Part shown: positions 10,203 through 18,632 of the stretch, one piece after another | Layout of the letters: each line of letters starts with the position of its first letter | Position numbering within the stretch: position 1 is the first letter of the stretch | Notes under the pieces: model-generated | The model's database searches: none | What the model was told of the DNA's origin: nothing | What the model saw: only the letters and a program-made list of their open reading frames with translations | Translations under genes and position numbers: made by a program | Origin: Sphingomonas_E sp042693015 | GTDB taxonomy: Bacteria; Pseudomonadota; Alphaproteobacteria; Sphingomonadales; Sphingomonadaceae | Length of the DNA stretch: 64,000 bases | Direction: 5' to 3' | Assembly (NCBI RefSeq): GCF_042693015.1 | Contig: NZ_CP170544.1 | Location: forward strand, 1,054,001-1,118,000

Positions 10203-11474
10203 ATGAGCAGCGAAAACGGGCGGCCCAATTTGCGGCCCCTGAGCCTGCATGTGCCCGAGCCGAAATACCGGCCGGGTGATGCAGTTGATTTCGGTGATTT
10301 CGATATTCCGGCGGCCGGATCGGTCGCGCGGCCGGAGATCGATGCCGACCCGACGGCGATGGCGGGCCATGCCTATACGCTGGTCCGCGTGCTGGACGAG
10401 GAGGGCAGGGCCGTCGGCCCGTGGGACCCGAAGCTCGCGCCCGAACGGCTAATCCGGATGCTCCGCCATATGGCGCTGACGCGGGCCTTTGACGACCGCA
10501 TGTATCGCGCCCAGCGCCAGGGCAAGACCAGCTTCTACATGAAATGCACCGGCGAGGAGGCGACCGCGATCGGCGCGGCTTACGCCCTTGACCGTGATGA
10601 TATGGTTTTCCCCAGCTATCGCCAGCAGGGCATCCTGATCGCGCGGGATTGGCCGATCATCGACATGATGAACCAGGTCTATTCGAACAAGGGCGATCGG
10701 CTGAAGGGCCGGCAGATGCCGATCATGTATTCGGCGAAGGGCGCCAGCTTCTTCTCGATCTCCGGCAATCTCGCCACCCAATATCCGCAGGCGGTGGGCT
10801 TTGCGATGGCAAGCGCGGCCAAGGGCGACACCCGCATCGCCGCCGCCTGGTGTGGTGAAGGATCGACGGCCGAGGGCGACTTCCATTCGGCCTGCACCTT
10901 CGCCTCCGTCTATCGCGCGCCGGTGTTGCTGAACGTCATCAACAACCAGTGGGCGATCTCGTCCTTTTCGGGCTTTGCCGGGGCCGAAGCGACGACGTTT
11001 GCGGCCCGCGCGATCGGCTACGGCATCGCTGGCCTTCGCGTCGACGGTAACGATATCCTCGCGGTCTATGCCGCGACAGAATGGGCGGCGGAGCGGGCGC
11101 GTAGCAATTATGGCCCGACCCTGATCGAGCATTTCACCTATCGCGCCGAGGGGCATTCCACCTCCGACGACCCGACCAAATACCGGTCGGCCGAAGAGAA
11201 TGTGAAATGGCCGCTGGGCGATCCCGTCGCGCGGTTGAAGCAGCACCTGATCGCGATCGGCGCCTGGGACGAGGAGCGCCACGCCGCGATGGACAAGGAA
11301 GTCGCCGAGGAAGTTCGGGCCGCGCAGAAGGAGGCCGAGAAGCTCGGCATCCTGCATGACGGCCTCAAGCAGCCTTTCGACAGCATGTTCGAGGATGTGT
11401 TCGAGGAAATGCCCTGGCACCTGAAGGAACAGCTCGAGCAGATGACCGCCGAGCGGAAGGCGGCCGGCATATGA
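10203..11474 (+). CDS. bkdA1: Branched-chain 2-oxoacid dehydrogenase E1 subunit alpha
   Basis: The thiamine-diphosphate-dependent decarboxylase subunit (423 residues) of the complex that converts the 2-oxoacids of Val, Leu and Ile to acyl-CoAs. Features seen are an N-terminal extension typical of bacterial BCKDH E1alpha (LSLHVPEPKYRPGD), YRQQGILIARDW, and the ThDP motif GEGSTAEGDFH ending in INNQWAIS. A phosphorylation-loop-like segment EGHSTSDDPTKYR lies near residue 320. The start was set at MSSENGR, after GGACGAGG. The stop overlaps the E1beta start by 4 bases. No BkdR/Lrp gene and no E3 gene are present in the window. A pyruvate or acetoin E1 is less likely given the N-terminal extension. 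Confidence 0.9.
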   Translation: MSSENGRPNLRPLSLHVPEPKYRPGDAVDFGDFDIPAAGSVARPEIDADPTAMAGHAYTLVRVLDEEGRAVGPWDPKLAPERLIRMLRHMALTRAFDDRMYRAQRQGKTSFYMKCTGEEATAIGAAYALDRDDMVFPSYRQQGILIARDWPIIDMMNQVYSNKGDRLKGRQMPIMYSAKGASFFSISGNLATQYPQAVGFAMASAAKGDTRIAAAWCGEGSTAEGDFHSACTFASVYRAPVLLNVINNQWAISSFSGFAGAEATTFAARAIGYGIAGLRVDGNDILAVYAATEWAAERARSNYGPTLIEHFTYRAEGHSTSDDPTKYRSAEENVKWPLGDPVARLKQHLIAIGAWDEERHAAMDKEVAEEVRAAQKEAEKLGILHDGLKQPFDSMFEDVFEEMPWHLKEQLEQMTAERKAAGI

Positions 11475-12502
11475 GCGACGCCACCGAAACCAAGACCATG
11501 AACATGATCCAGGCGATCAATAGCGCGCTGGACGTGATGATGGGTCGCGACCAGGACATCGTCGTGCTGGGCGAGGACGTCGGCTATTTCGGCGGCGTCT
11601 TCAAGGCGACCGAAGGGCTGCAGGCCAAGCACGGCAAGACCCGCGTGTTCGATACGCCGATCACCGAATGCGGCATCATCGGCGTCGCTGTCGGCATGTG
11701 TACCTATGGCCTCCGCCCGGTGCCGGAGATCCAGTTCGCCGATTACATCTATCCGGCGTTGGACCAAATCGTCTCGGAGGCGGCGCGTCTGCGCTATCGT
11801 TCCGCGGGCGAATATACCGCGCCGATCACGGTGCGTTCGCCCTTCGGCGGCGGCATCTTCGGCGGGCAGACGCACTCGCAATCGCCCGAGGGTATCTTCA
11901 CCCATGTCGCCGGGCTGAAGACGGTGATCCCGTCCAACCCCTATGACGCCAAGGGCCTGCTGATCTCCGCGATCGAGGACAATGATCCAGTCATCTTCTT
12001 CGAGCCGAAGCGCATCTATAATGGCCCGTTCGACGGCCATTATGATCGCCCGGTGACGCCCTGGTCCAAGCATCCGACCAGCGCGGTTCCGCAGGGCTAT
12101 TACAAGGTGCCGCTGGGCAAGGCCGCGATCGTCCGGCCGGGCGAGGACGTGACGGTGCTCGCTTATGGCACGATGGTCCATGTCGCCGCCGCGGTGATCG
12201 AGAACCAAGGGATCGACGCCGAGCTGATCGACCTGCGCACGCTGGTTCCGCTCGACATGGAGACGATCGCGGCATCGGTGAAGAAGACCGGCCGCTGCAT
12301 CATCGTCCATGAGGCGACCAAGACGTCGGGCTTCGGCGCGGAACTTTCCGCGATCGTGCAGGAACATTGCTTCCATCATCTGGAAGCGCCGATCCAGCGC
12401 GTCACCGGTTGGGACACTCCATATCCCCATTCGCTCGAATGGGCTTATTTTCCGGGGCCGGTGCGGCTCGGCGAAGCGCTCAAGCGCGTCATGCAGGATT
12501 GA
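11471..12502 (+). CDS. bkdA2: Branched-chain 2-oxoacid dehydrogenase E1 subunit beta
   Basis: The 343-residue transketolase-like beta subunit, which completes the E1 heterotetramer. Motifs include VLGEDVGYFGGVFKAT near the ThDP site, FDTPITECGIIGVAVGMC, EIQFADYIYPALDQI and RSPFGGGIFGGQTHSQSPE. Its C-terminal domain ends with the conserved YPHSLEWAYFPGP. The gene overlaps E1alpha by 4 bases and is followed 2 bases later by E2, so the three are translated as a unit. The sequence is full length with no anomalies. Function is assigned from family and gene order. Confidence 0.92.
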   Translation: MSDATETKTMNMIQAINSALDVMMGRDQDIVVLGEDVGYFGGVFKATEGLQAKHGKTRVFDTPITECGIIGVAVGMCTYGLRPVPEIQFADYIYPALDQIVSEAARLRYRSAGEYTAPITVRSPFGGGIFGGQTHSQSPEGIFTHVAGLKTVIPSNPYDAKGLLISAIEDNDPVIFFEPKRIYNGPFDGHYDRPVTPWSKHPTSAVPQGYYKVPLGKAAIVRPGEDVTVLAYGTMVHVAAAVIENQGIDAELIDLRTLVPLDMETIAASVKKTGRCIIVHEATKTSGFGAELSAIVQEHCFHHLEAPIQRVTGWDTPYPHSLEWAYFPGPVRLGEALKRVMQD

Positions 12503-12504
12503 GG

Positions 12505-13803
12505 ATGATGGGACGCTTCACGTTCAAGCTGCCGGACATCGGCGAAGGCATTGCCGAGGCGGAGATCGTCGCCTGGCATGTGGCGGTGGGCGATGTGGTC
12601 GAGGAGGACCAGCCGCTTGCCGACATGATGACCGACAAGGCAACTGTCGAGATGACCGCGCCTGTCGCCGGCAAGGTTCTGGAGATCGCCGGTGCCGTTG
12701 GCGACATGATCCCGATCGGATCGGCGCTGGCCGTCTTTGCGACGGAAGGCGACGATGCGGCTGAGGAGCCGGTGGTCGAAGTCGCGCCCAATGAGGCGGC
12801 GCAGGTGGTGAAGCCGGAGCCCGTGCCCCTCCCTGACAGGGAGGGGCTGGGGGTGGGTTCCGTCGCTGCAAGCGACGGTCCCGCGGCGACCGAAGAAAGT
12901 TCGCTACGCTCACAACCCACCCCCGACCCCTCCCTTTCAGGGAGGGGAGAAGGTCGCGTCCTCGCATCCCCCGCCGTCCGCGAACGCGCCAGGGCTCTCG
13001 GCGTCGACCTCGCGCAGGTGAAGCCCGCGCAGGGCGATCGCGTGCGCCATGCCGATCTCGATGCCTTCCTCAGCTACAACCAGTCCTATCGCCCGGCCGC
13101 GGGCAAGCGTGCGGACGAGGCGATCAAGGTCATCGGTATGCGCCGTCGCATCGCCGAGAATATGGCCGCGTCCAAGCGCCACATCCCGCACTTCACCTAT
13201 GTCGAGGAGTTCGACGTCACCAAGCTGGAGGATCTGCGTGGCGACCTGAACGCGACGCGCGGGGACCGGCCGAAGCTCACCATGCTGCCGCTGCTGATCG
13301 TCGCGATCTGCAAGGCGCTGCCCGAATTTCCGATGATCAACGCGCGCTATGATGACGAAGCGGGCGTGGTGACGCGCTACGGCTCCGTCCATCTCGGCAT
13401 CGCGACGCAAACCGATGCGGGGCTGATGGTGCCGGTGATTCGCGATGCCGAAAGCCGCAACATTTGGCAGCTTGCGACTGAAATCCGCCGGCTGGCGGAG
13501 GCCGCCCGCACCGGCAAGGCGAAATCGGAGGAGCTTTCGGGCTCGACGCTGACGCTCACCTCACTCGGGCCGTTGGGCGGTATCGCGACGACGCCGGTCA
13601 TCAACCGGCCCGAAGTGGCTATCCTCGGCCCCAACAAGGTGGTCGAACGCCCGGTGATCCGCGATGGCGAGATCGCGGTCGCCAAGCTGATGAACTTCTC
13701 CATCTCCTGCGATCATCGCGTCGTCGATGGCTGGGACGCAGCGAGCTTCGTCCAGGCGATCAAGCGGCTGGTGGAAACGCCGGCGCTGATGTTCGTCGAC
13801 TGA
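12505..13803 (+). CDS. bkdB: Branched-chain 2-oxoacid dehydrogenase E2 (dihydrolipoyl acyltransferase)
   Basis: The core transferase that moves the acyl group from E1 to CoA. Residues 1-80 form a lipoyl domain with lipoyl Lys K45 (MTDKATVEM). The peripheral subunit-binding domain is near 154-190 (SPAVRERARALGV). The catalytic domain runs to residue 432 with SCDHRVVDGWDAASF. The linker between the lipoyl and subunit-binding domains (about residues 108-148) is encoded by a 122-base palindromic repeat inserted in frame, giving a PLPDREGLGVG...PTPDPSLSGRGE peptide. Start at MMGRF (12505 or 12508) follows GAGG. The catalytic parts look intact, so the enzyme should work despite the insertion. Confidence 0.92.
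   Translation: MMGRFTFKLPDIGEGIAEAEIVAWHVAVGDVVEEDQPLADMMTDKATVEMTAPVAGKVLEIAGAVGDMIPIGSALAVFATEGDDAAEEPVVEVAPNEAAQVVKPEPVPLPDREGLGVGSVAASDGPAATEESSLRSQPTPDPSLSGRGEGRVLASPAVRERARALGVDLAQVKPAQGDRVRHADLDAFLSYNQSYRPAAGKRADEAIKVIGMRRRIAENMAASKRHIPHFTYVEEFDVTKLEDLRGDLNATRGDRPKLTMLPLLIVAICKALPEFPMINARYDDEAGVVTRYGSVHLGIATQTDAGLMVPVIRDAESRNIWQLATEIRRLAEAARTGKAKSEELSGSTLTLTSLGPLGGIATTPVINRPEVAILGPNKVVERPVIRDGEIAVAKLMNFSISCDHRVVDGWDAASFVQAIKRLVETPALMFVD
12826..12947. repeat. Palindromic repeat inserted in frame within the E2 linker
   Basis: A left arm beginning CCCCTCCCTGACAGGGAGGGG and continuing into GGGGGTGGGTT (to 12859) is mirrored by a right arm from AACCCACCCCC (12914) to CTCCCTTTCAGGGAGGGG. 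Each arm is itself a small palindrome, and the centre holds another hairpin (CCGTCGCT-GCA-AGCGACGG, 12860-12878). The element keeps the reading frame. It resembles the protein-coding palindromic elements known in Rickettsia and in other alphaproteobacteria. Confidence 0.85.
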
Positions 13804-13814
13804 CCAAGTCCACT

Positions 13815-13907
13815 CCGTCACCCTGAACTTGTTTCAGGGTCCACCCTACCGCTTGCGAAGTCCTCGTTTGTGACGCGGTGGATGCTGAAACAAGTTCAGC
13901 ATGACGG
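13815..13907. repeat. REP-like inverted repeat downstream of E2
   Basis: Two 31-base arms, one starting CCGTCACCCTGAACTTG and the other ending CAAGTTCAGCATGACGG, face each other across a 31-base loop. Each arm also folds on itself (CCTGAACTTGTTTCAGG). It lies between the bkd operon and radA, where it could act as a transcription stop or mRNA-end stabiliser. Its CCGTCA/TGACGG ends match the element at 15388. Confidence 0.8.
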
Positions 13908-13973
13908 GAAAGGGGCCATTGCCCTCGCTCGTGCTCATCGCTATGTTCCCGATCTGTTCAGGATCGGAGCCCC

Positions 13974-15338
13974 ATGGCCAAACCGCAAAAACGCTATGTC
14001 TGTCAGGCCTGTGGCAGTGCCACCAGCAAGTGGCAGGGCCAATGCGTCGATTGCGGAGAGTGGAACACGCTTGCCGAGGAACTGTCGAACATCACGGTCT
14101 TTTCCGCCAAGCATGATCTGCGCGGCGGTGGCCGTTCCATCGAACTGGTCGGGCTGGATACGGAAGTCGCGCTGCCGCCGAGGATGGCGACCGGCATTGC
14201 CGAATTCGATCGGGCGCTGGGCGGCGGACTGGTATCCGGTTCCGCCACGCTGATCGGCGGTGATCCGGGCATCGGCAAATCGACCCTGCTGCTTCAGGCC
14301 GCGGCGAAGCTGGCGCTGGCCGGCCGCGACGTGGCCTATATTTCCGGCGAGGAAGCGACCGATCAGGTGCGGTTGCGCGCCCGCCGGCTGGGGTTGGGCA
14401 ACGCGCCCGTCCAACTCGCTTCTGCGACCTCGGTTCGCGACATCCTGACGACCCTGTCGCAAGGCGCGCCGCCGGCTTTGCTGGTGATCGATTCGATCCA
14501 GACGATGCATTCGGACCTGATCGAAGGCGCGCCCGGCACCGTCAGCCAGGTCCGCGCGTCGGCGCAGGAATTGATCCGCTTCGCCAAGGAACGCGGCACC
14601 GCGTTGATCCTTGTGGGCCATGTCACCAAGGACGGCACGATCGCCGGCCCCCGCGTGCTCGAACATATGGTCGATACCGTGCTCGCCTTCGAAGGCGAGC
14701 GCAGCCACCAATATCGCATCCTCCGCGCCATCAAGAACCGCTTCGGCGGCACTGACGAGATCGGCGTCTTCTCGATGGCGGAAAAGGGGCTGGACGAGGT
14801 TGCCAATCCGAGCGCCCTGTTTCTCACCCATCGCGGCGAGGAAATTGCCGGCGCCACCGTCTTCCCGGCGATGGAAGGCACGCGGCCCGTGCTGGTCGAG
14901 ATCCAGGCGCTCGTCGTCCGCCTGCAGAGCGGGGCGACGCCACGCCGTGCGGTGGTAGGCTGGGATTCCGGGCGACTGGCGATGATCCTCGCGGTGCTGG
15001 AGGCACGCTGCGGCCTCAGCTTCTCGACCGCGGAAGTCTATCTCAACGTATCGGGCGGTTATCGCCTGTCCGATCCTGCGGCGGACCTTGCCGTCGCCGC
15101 CGCGCTCATCTCCGCGCTCGCCGAGCGGCCCGTGGCGCCCGATGCCGTCATCTTCGGCGAAGTCGCATTGTCTGGTGAGGTCCGCCCCGTCGCCCACGGC
15201 AATCTCCGCCTGAAGGAGGCCGCCAAGCTCGGCTTCGAACGCGGCCTTGTCCCGCGCGGCGTGGAGGCGGATCAATTGCGGCTATCGGCGTTCACGACGC
15301 TCGGCGCGCTGGTCGATCACATGTTGGGGCGGGGGTAG
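13974..15338 (+). CDS. radA: DNA repair protein RadA (Sms)
   Basis: A RecA-like branch-migration ATPase of 454 residues, the normal length. It opens with a C4 zinc finger (C10, C13, C24, C27: CQAC...CVDC). Walker A is GGDPGIGKSTL near 90. The RadA-specific KNRFG motif (AIKNRFGGTDEIGVF) lies near 250, and a C-terminal Lon-like domain is present (AEVYLNVSGGYRLSDPAADLAVAAAL). It processes recombination intermediates in the cytoplasm. It stands alone between two REP-like repeats and upstream of cvpA. Confidence 0.97.
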   Translation: MAKPQKRYVCQACGSATSKWQGQCVDCGEWNTLAEELSNITVFSAKHDLRGGGRSIELVGLDTEVALPPRMATGIAEFDRALGGGLVSGSATLIGGDPGIGKSTLLLQAAAKLALAGRDVAYISGEEATDQVRLRARRLGLGNAPVQLASATSVRDILTTLSQGAPPALLVIDSIQTMHSDLIEGAPGTVSQVRASAQELIRFAKERGTALILVGHVTKDGTIAGPRVLEHMVDTVLAFEGERSHQYRILRAIKNRFGGTDEIGVFSMAEKGLDEVANPSALFLTHRGEEIAGATVFPAMEGTRPVLVEIQALVVRLQSGATPRRAVVGWDSGRLAMILAVLEARCGLSFSTAEVYLNVSGGYRLSDPAADLAVAAALISALAERPVAPDAVIFGEVALSGEVRPVAHGNLRLKEAAKLGFERGLVPRGVEADQLRLSAFTTLGALVDHMLGRG

Positions 15339-15387
15339 GGCACCAGCCAGCGGAACAGCGCATAGCGCTCCGTTCGCTTACCTCCCT

Positions 15388-15510
15388 AAACCGTCACCCC
15401 AGCGAGACGAAGTCGACCGTAGGTCTACGCTGGGGTCCATGGCTATCACGGCAAACGGTAACGCAGATGGAGAAAGCCATGGATGCCAGCCTACGCTGGC
15501 ATGACGGTTT
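15388..15510. repeat. REP-like inverted repeat downstream of radA
   Basis: The left arm (15388-15444) starts AAACCGTCACCCCAGC and ends GCTGGGGTCCATGGCT. The right arm (15475-15510) starts AGCCATGGATGCCAGC and ends GCTGGCATGACGGTTT. The outer ends pair and each arm forms its own hairpin (CCCCAGCG...CGCTGGGG; GCCAGCCTACGCTGGC). The right arm translates to the well-known spurious peptide MPAYAGMT, which lengthens the open frame into cvpA. Confidence 0.8.
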
Positions 15511-15860
15511 TGTGGTCGAGGCGGCATTGTTGCTTCACTGGCGCGCTACCGTCGCCTTATCGTCGCGTGGCGGTCGCTTCCCGTTCCGATGCCGTCGCGT
15601 CAGTGTCGCGCGCCTGTGGCGTTCGCCTCACGCTGTCCTACAGCGCCTCAAATCCGTATAATCATGCGAAGGGCGCGGATTTTCGCCGTTCTCAGCTCCT
15701 TCCCATCGTGGGATCGCCATTTTGCGAGGAAGTGGAAAAATGCGCTGGTAACCCTCAACTTCCTCAACTTCGGCCGATTGCGGGTGCTTCTCCACAACTC
15801 ACCGCACAAGTATCAAAGAGCCTGTTTCCCCAACCCTCATTGTCCTTTAGCAAGCCCGTC
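15511..15860. other. Intergenic region upstream of cvpA
   Basis: Together with the repeat before it this is the only gap longer than 300 bases in the window. The frame of cvpA stays open through it, but the translation is Arg/Ser/Cys-rich and unlike a protein. No RNA gene, terminator or clear operator is recognised. It probably carries the cvpA promoter. Confidence 0.5.
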
Positions 15861-16385
15861 ATGAATCTGACTGCGCTCGATATTGTCGTCCTGCTGCTGA
15901 TGGGGGGCGGGGCCGTGCTGGGCGCCTTTCGCGGCTTCACGGCGGAAATGCTCTCGCTGTTCGCCTGGGTGGCCGCGATCCTGGCGGTGAAGATCGGTCA
16001 TGGTCCGGTGACGGCGGTGCTCGAAGGGCCGGTGGGAACGCATATGGGCGCAGCGGTGCTGGCCTTCGCGCTGATCTTCATCCTGGTGTTCGTGGCCGGC
16101 AAGCTGCTCGCGGTCAGGATGGGGCGGCAGATGCGCCAATCGGTGCTCGGGCCGGTGGATCGCGCGCTAGGTTTCGGATTCGGCGGCATCAAGGGCCTGA
16201 TTCTGTCGGCCTTGCTGTTCCTGGCCGTGAACCTTGCGAGCGATGTCTGGTATGGCGCGTCGGCGGAGCGGCCCGAATGGCTGCGCGCATCGCGAACTTT
16301 CCCGCTGCTCAACGCCAGCAGCCGCGCTATCGTCGATTTCGTCGAGATGCGGGCCAAGGCCGCAGAAAAGAAATCCGGTGATTAA
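15861..16385 (+). CDS. cvpA: CvpA family membrane protein
   Basis: A 174-residue integral membrane protein with about four hydrophobic helices. MNLTALDIVVLLLMGGGAVLGAFRGFTAEML is the standard N-terminus, with the GAFRGF motif, and GPVDRALGFGFGGIKGL is the conserved second motif. In E. coli CvpA is needed for colicin V production and for envelope or bile stress tolerance; its biochemical role is unsettled. The start at MNLTALD is preferred over the much longer open frame because upstream codons come from a repeat and non-coding DNA. In many relatives cvpA precedes purF; here a scaffold protein gene follows. Confidence 0.9.
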   Translation: MNLTALDIVVLLLMGGGAVLGAFRGFTAEMLSLFAWVAAILAVKIGHGPVTAVLEGPVGTHMGAAVLAFALIFILVFVAGKLLAVRMGRQMRQSVLGPVDRALGFGFGGIKGLILSALLFLAVNLASDVWYGASAERPEWLRASRTFPLLNASSRAIVDFVEMRAKAAEKKSGD

Positions 16386-16425
16386 GGGGGTGTTGCCGGG
16401 CGTCATCGCCGCCTAAATGGGGGCC

Positions 16426-16860
16426 ATGTCCGGCGCGCTCTACAATACCGAAATCCTCCGGCTGGCGACGGCCATCCCCCACCAGCAACGGCTCGATCAG
16501 CCACAGGCGAGCGCGGAACGGCGCTCTCCCGTCTGCGGCAGCCGTATCACCGTCGACGTCAGCATGGACCCAGAAGGCAGGGTCGCTGCTCTGGGCCAGG
16601 AAGTGCGCGCCTGCGCGCTCGGCCAGGCATCCGCCGCCTTGATGGGTGGGCATGCCATCGGCCGCAGCGTCGACGAACTCGCGAATGCCCGCGATGCGCT
16701 GACGGCCTTCCTGGCAGGAGAACGGGACGATCCCGGCGACTGGCCGGGACTCGGCATTTTCGCGCCGGCGCGCCCGCACAAGGCGCGACACGCATCGATC
16801 CGGCTCGCCTTCGAAGCCGTGGCGGAGGCCGCCGCCCGCGCTTCGGAGGCGGTGGCGTGA
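16426..16860 (+). CDS. Iron-sulfur cluster assembly scaffold, NifU/IscU-like
   Basis: A protein of about 144 residues with the NifU N-terminal fold. Two of the usual cluster ligands are visible in order, Cys in SPVCGSRI and Cys in VRACALGQASAAL; the third Cys of classical IscU near the C-terminus is missing (the matching area reads FAPARPHKARH). The family provides a transient Fe-S assembly site, but the missing Cys suggests a divergent role. It lies 40 bases after cvpA and overlaps the antiporter gene by 4 bases. A start 9 bases upstream is also possible. Confidence 0.78.
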   Translation: MSGALYNTEILRLATAIPHQQRLDQPQASAERRSPVCGSRITVDVSMDPEGRVAALGQEVRACALGQASAALMGGHAIGRSVDELANARDALTAFLAGERDDPGDWPGLGIFAPARPHKARHASIRLAFEAVAEAAARASEAVA

Positions 16861-18632
16861 ACGAGGAGCATGTCACCACATTGCTGCTGAAGGATGGCGT
16901 GATTCTCCTCGGCGCGGCGCTCGTCCTCGTCCTCGTCTTCCGCCGCCTAGGGCTGGGCGCGGTGCTCGGCTATCTCGTCGCGGGCGCGCTGATTGGGCCG
17001 CAGGGGCTGGGTCTGGTCGGCGACGCCGAAAGCAAGCTCGGCATCGCCGAACTGGGCATCGTGCTGCTGCTGTTCATCGTCGGCATGGACCTCAATCCCG
17101 CCCGGTTGATCCGCCTGCGACGGGATATCTTCGGACTGGGGCTTGCCCAGGTCGTTCTGTGCGGCGTCGCAGTGGCCGCTTTCCTAGCCGTTGCGACGGA
17201 ATTTTCCCCGGCCGCCGCGATCGCGCTCGGCCTGCCGCTGGCTTTGTCCTCGACCGCGCAGGTGCTGCCGATGCTGCGGTCGGCAGGTCGCCTTAACACG
17301 CCGTTCGGGGAAAAGAGCTTCTCGATCCTGCTGTTCCAGGATCTGTCGATCGTGCCGCTGATCACGATCATCGCAGCACTTTCCCGCGCACCCGCGGACC
17401 CCTCCGCGCCGCCGGGCTGGCTGCTCGCGATCTACACGGTCGCCGCGATCGTCGGGCTGGTGCTGGCGGGGCGCTTCATCATCAATCCGCTATTCCGCCT
17501 GATCGGCAATCTCGGCGAACGCGAGTTGTTCGTCGCCGCCGGTCTGTTCACCGTCATCACCTCCGCGGCGGTGATGGAGGCGCTCCACCTGTCGACCGCG
17601 CTGGGTGCGTTCATCGCCGGCATGATGCTGGCGGATTCGCCTTACCGGCACGAGCTGGAAGCAGATATCGAGCCGTTCCGCACCATCCTGCTCGGCCTGT
17701 TTTTCCTGGCTGTCGGCATGTTGCTCGATCTGAACGCGGTCATGACGCGGCCCGTGTTCGTGCTATCGCTTGCGGCCGCGGTGGTGATCATCAAGACCGG
17801 CGTCATATTCGGCCTCGCGCGGCTGTTTGGCCTCTCGACACGCAAAGCCTTCGCGCTCGGCCTATTGCTGAGTCAGGGCGGCGAGTTCGGCTTCGTGCTG
17901 TTCGCCCAAGCGGCGGAGGCGCAACTCGTCGCGCCGGAGGCCGCAAGCCTGTTCGGCGCGGTGGTGACGCTGTCCATGGCGAGCACGCCGTTCCTGATGA
18001 AGCTTTCGCGGCGTTTCACCGAGGAGAAATCGGTCGAGCGCACCGATCTGGAAGGGCCGTCCGCGGGCCCAGAGGGAGAGGCAATCCTTGTCGGCTATGG
18101 GCGTTTCGGCCAGACGGTCGCGCAGATGCTCATGGCGAAGGGCGTCGATGTGACGCTGATCGATAATGCGCCCTCGACGATCGAGCGCGGCGTCGATTTC
18201 GGCATGAAGGTCTATTATGGCGACGGCCTCCGCCTCGATCTGCTGCGGCAGGCGGGCGCTGAGAAAGCGAGCGCGATCATCTTCTGCATCGACGATCGCA
18301 CGCTTGGCAAGGATATGCTCGAACAGGTCATGGCGGCCTTCCCGCAGGCGGCGATCCTTGTCCGCGCTTATGATCGTCAATCGCTGATGCGTCTTGATGG
18401 CCTCGATATCGCCGGATCGGTGCGCGAAATGTTCGAATCCGCGGTGCTGATGGGGCGCAAGGCGCTGGAGGCGGTGGGCGCCTCGCCCGAAGATGTCGAC
18501 CGTATCGAGCATGAATATCGCGAGCGGGACACGATCCGGCTGGAGCTGCAGAGCAAGTCCGGCGATCTCCGCACGGCTAGGGACATGATGTTTCGGCCGG
18601 GCAATCCCATGGAAGGACTGGAACAGAAATGA
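16857..18632 (+). CDS. CPA2-family cation:proton antiporter (KefB/KefC-like)
   Basis: A 591-residue protein. An N-terminal antiporter domain with 11-12 hydrophobic helices spans residues 8-385. A cytoplasmic Rossmann RCK/TrkA-N domain starts at GEAILVGYGRFGQTVAQML (about 400-520) and carries the nucleotide-binding GxGxxG-type loop. LFQDLSIVPLI and LLSQGGEFGFVLFAQAAE are typical of the Kef group. Such proteins exchange K+ or Na+ for protons and are gated by nucleotides or glutathione adducts. No KefF/KefG partner gene is adjacent. It overlaps both neighbours by 4 bases. The exact ion is not inferable. Confidence 0.9.
   Translation: MNEEHVTTLLLKDGVILLGAALVLVLVFRRLGLGAVLGYLVAGALIGPQGLGLVGDAESKLGIAELGIVLLLFIVGMDLNPARLIRLRRDIFGLGLAQVVLCGVAVAAFLAVATEFSPAAAIALGLPLALSSTAQVLPMLRSAGRLNTPFGEKSFSILLFQDLSIVPLITIIAALSRAPADPSAPPGWLLAIYTVAAIVGLVLAGRFIINPLFRLIGNLGERELFVAAGLFTVITSAAVMEALHLSTALGAFIAGMMLADSPYRHELEADIEPFRTILLGLFFLAVGMLLDLNAVMTRPVFVLSLAAAVVIIKTGVIFGLARLFGLSTRKAFALGLLLSQGGEFGFVLFAQAAEAQLVAPEAASLFGAVVTLSMASTPFLMKLSRRFTEEKSVERTDLEGPSAGPEGEAILVGYGRFGQTVAQMLMAKGVDVTLIDNAPSTIERGVDFGMKVYYGDGLRLDLLRQAGAEKASAIIFCIDDRTLGKDMLEQVMAAFPQAAILVRAYDRQSLMRLDGLDIAGSVREMFESAVLMGRKALEAVGASPEDVDRIEHEYRERDTIRLELQSKSGDLRTARDMMFRPGNPMEGLEQK

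Noticed and set aside
12826..12947. Frameshift or assembly error in E2
   Set aside because: The frame is kept through the repeat and both flanking domains are intact, so it is an in-frame insertion.
13941..15275. 444-residue open frame opposite radA
   Set aside because: Shadow of radA; no ribosome site and atypical composition.
13815..15510. CRISPR array
   Set aside because: Only two dissimilar palindromic elements with a gene between them; no regular spacers.
15483..15860. N-terminal extension of CvpA beginning MPAYAGMT
   Set aside because: The first codons come from a REP-like repeat and the rest has no protein-like composition; the CvpA family begins at MNLTALD.
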